Assembly (NCBI RefSeq): GCF_002849655.1
Contig: NZ_PDNW01000026.1
Location: forward strand, 1 to 40,240
Source: Pollutimonas subterranea
GTDB taxonomy: Bacteria; Pseudomonadota; Gammaproteobacteria; Burkholderiales; Burkholderiaceae_B
Direction of reading: 5' to 3'
DNA: 40,240 bases
In this document: positions 40,132 to 40,240 of the stretch, one piece after another
Layout of the letters: every line of letters starts with the position of its first letter
How positions within the stretch are numbered: position 1 is the first letter of the stretch
Notes under the pieces: model-generated
Database searches by the model: none
The model's input: the letters and a program-made list of their open reading frames with translations, nothing else
Told to the model about the DNA's origin: nothing
Made by a program: the position numbers and the translations under genes

Positions 40132-40240
40132 ATGTCCGGTCACTTGAACCTAATAGATGAGGGGGCGGTTGGAGTGTTTTCATGTCCGCCTATAGCCCTG
40201 AGCTCAAAGAGCAAATCGTCAGGAAAATGATGCCACCTAA
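40094..40240 (+). mobile_element. IS3-family insertion sequence, left end, inserted in the S-layer-like gene
   Basis: The S-layer-like sequence stops resembling itself (loss of Thr/Ala/Gly composition) near 40080-40095, and a start of an IS3-family OrfA follows at 40182. A TG dinucleotide typical of IS3-family termini occurs at 40094 (TGATTAG), 40121 and 40133; I favour 40094 but cannot decide. The rest lies beyond the window, so neither the other end nor a target duplication can be checked. Confidence 0.75.
40182..40240 (+). CDS. IS3-family transposase OrfA, N-terminal fragment cut by the window edge
   Basis: The ATG at 40182 opens MSAYSPELKEQIVRKMMPP, a characteristic N-terminus of one group of IS3-family OrfA proteins (a helix-turn-helix domain follows in complete copies). 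GGAG (40170-40173) lies about eight bases upstream. The sequence runs off the window after 19 full codons. The N-terminus differs from the OrfA at the left edge, so this is a separate IS. Confidence 0.85.
   Translation, partial: MSAYSPELKEQIVRKMMPP

Noticed and set aside
1-40240. Composite transposon carrying the whole window
   Set aside because: The two terminal IS elements have different OrfA sequences, so they are not a matched pair that could move the interval.
1-40240. CRISPR array, tRNA, rRNA or prophage genes
   Set aside because: No regularly spaced identical repeats, no recognisable tRNA or rRNA sequence, and no phage structural or integrase genes were seen. The three 22-bp repeats at 23.8 kb are adjacent, without spacers of CRISPR type.

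Overview
The window looks like a chromosomal segment of a betaproteobacterium of the Alcaligenaceae (Bordetella, Achromobacter or Pusillimonas relatives). The reasons are moderately high GC, a Bug/TctC binding protein with no TctAB beside it, several LysR regulators, a dipeptide-type ABC cassette with an M81 peptidase, and an alpha-ketoglutarate-semialdehyde-type dehydrogenase. The genus assignment is inference. Both ends lie inside different IS3-family elements whose transposases read outwards, so the window is the DNA between two unrelated insertions.

Layout. (1) 1-125: end of an IS3-family element. (2) 167-4033, minus strand: a catabolic operon of cupin, Bug/TctC binding protein, CoA-transferase III and acyl-CoA dehydrogenase. 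(3) 4202-4881: a VapBC toxin-antitoxin pair. (4) 4935-14179: a LysR regulator divergent from D-serine dehydratase, followed by a complete peptide ABC transporter (with a fused double ATPase) and an M81/MlrC metallopeptidase; this resembles a pathway for importing and degrading D-amino-acid-containing peptides. (5) 14213-15853: a RES/DUF2384 toxin-antitoxin pair and a YgjP-type metalloprotease. (6) 15896-20527: an SDR lacking the usual catalytic Tyr and Lys, a LysR regulator, an iron-type alcohol dehydrogenase and an aldehyde dehydrogenase. (7) 20520-25150: a YdcF-type membrane protein and galE with overlapping divergent start codons, then a decayed accessory patch: an orphan HigA behind a 33-codon remnant of HigB, a wrecked Rpn-type gene, an AAA/DUF4143 ATPase behind three 22-bp repeats, and a second Rpn relic.

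(8) 25158-30972: surface-polysaccharide genes: an O-antigen-ligase-type protein, GtrA, a membrane GT2 glycosyltransferase, a large GT-C-type membrane glycosyltransferase and rfbB. (9) 31016-40131: the most interesting block. An unrecognised 211-aa protein and a SapC-family protein precede a full type I secretion system (ABC ATPase, HlyD-type adaptor, TolC-type outer-membrane protein), a second paralogous TolC-type protein on the opposite strand, and the N-terminal third or less of a large secreted protein. That protein has three 57-58-residue N-terminal repeats followed by a region that reads like the Caulobacter S-layer protein RsaA. An IS3-family element interrupts it and supplies its stop codon.

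Taken together, blocks 8 and 9 look like an RsaA-like S-layer (or giant surface protein) export and cell-surface glycan locus in a betaproteobacterium, in which the S-layer gene has been broken by an insertion sequence in this strain. Expected C-terminal secretion information would be lost, so the export machinery may have no native substrate unless another copy exists elsewhere.
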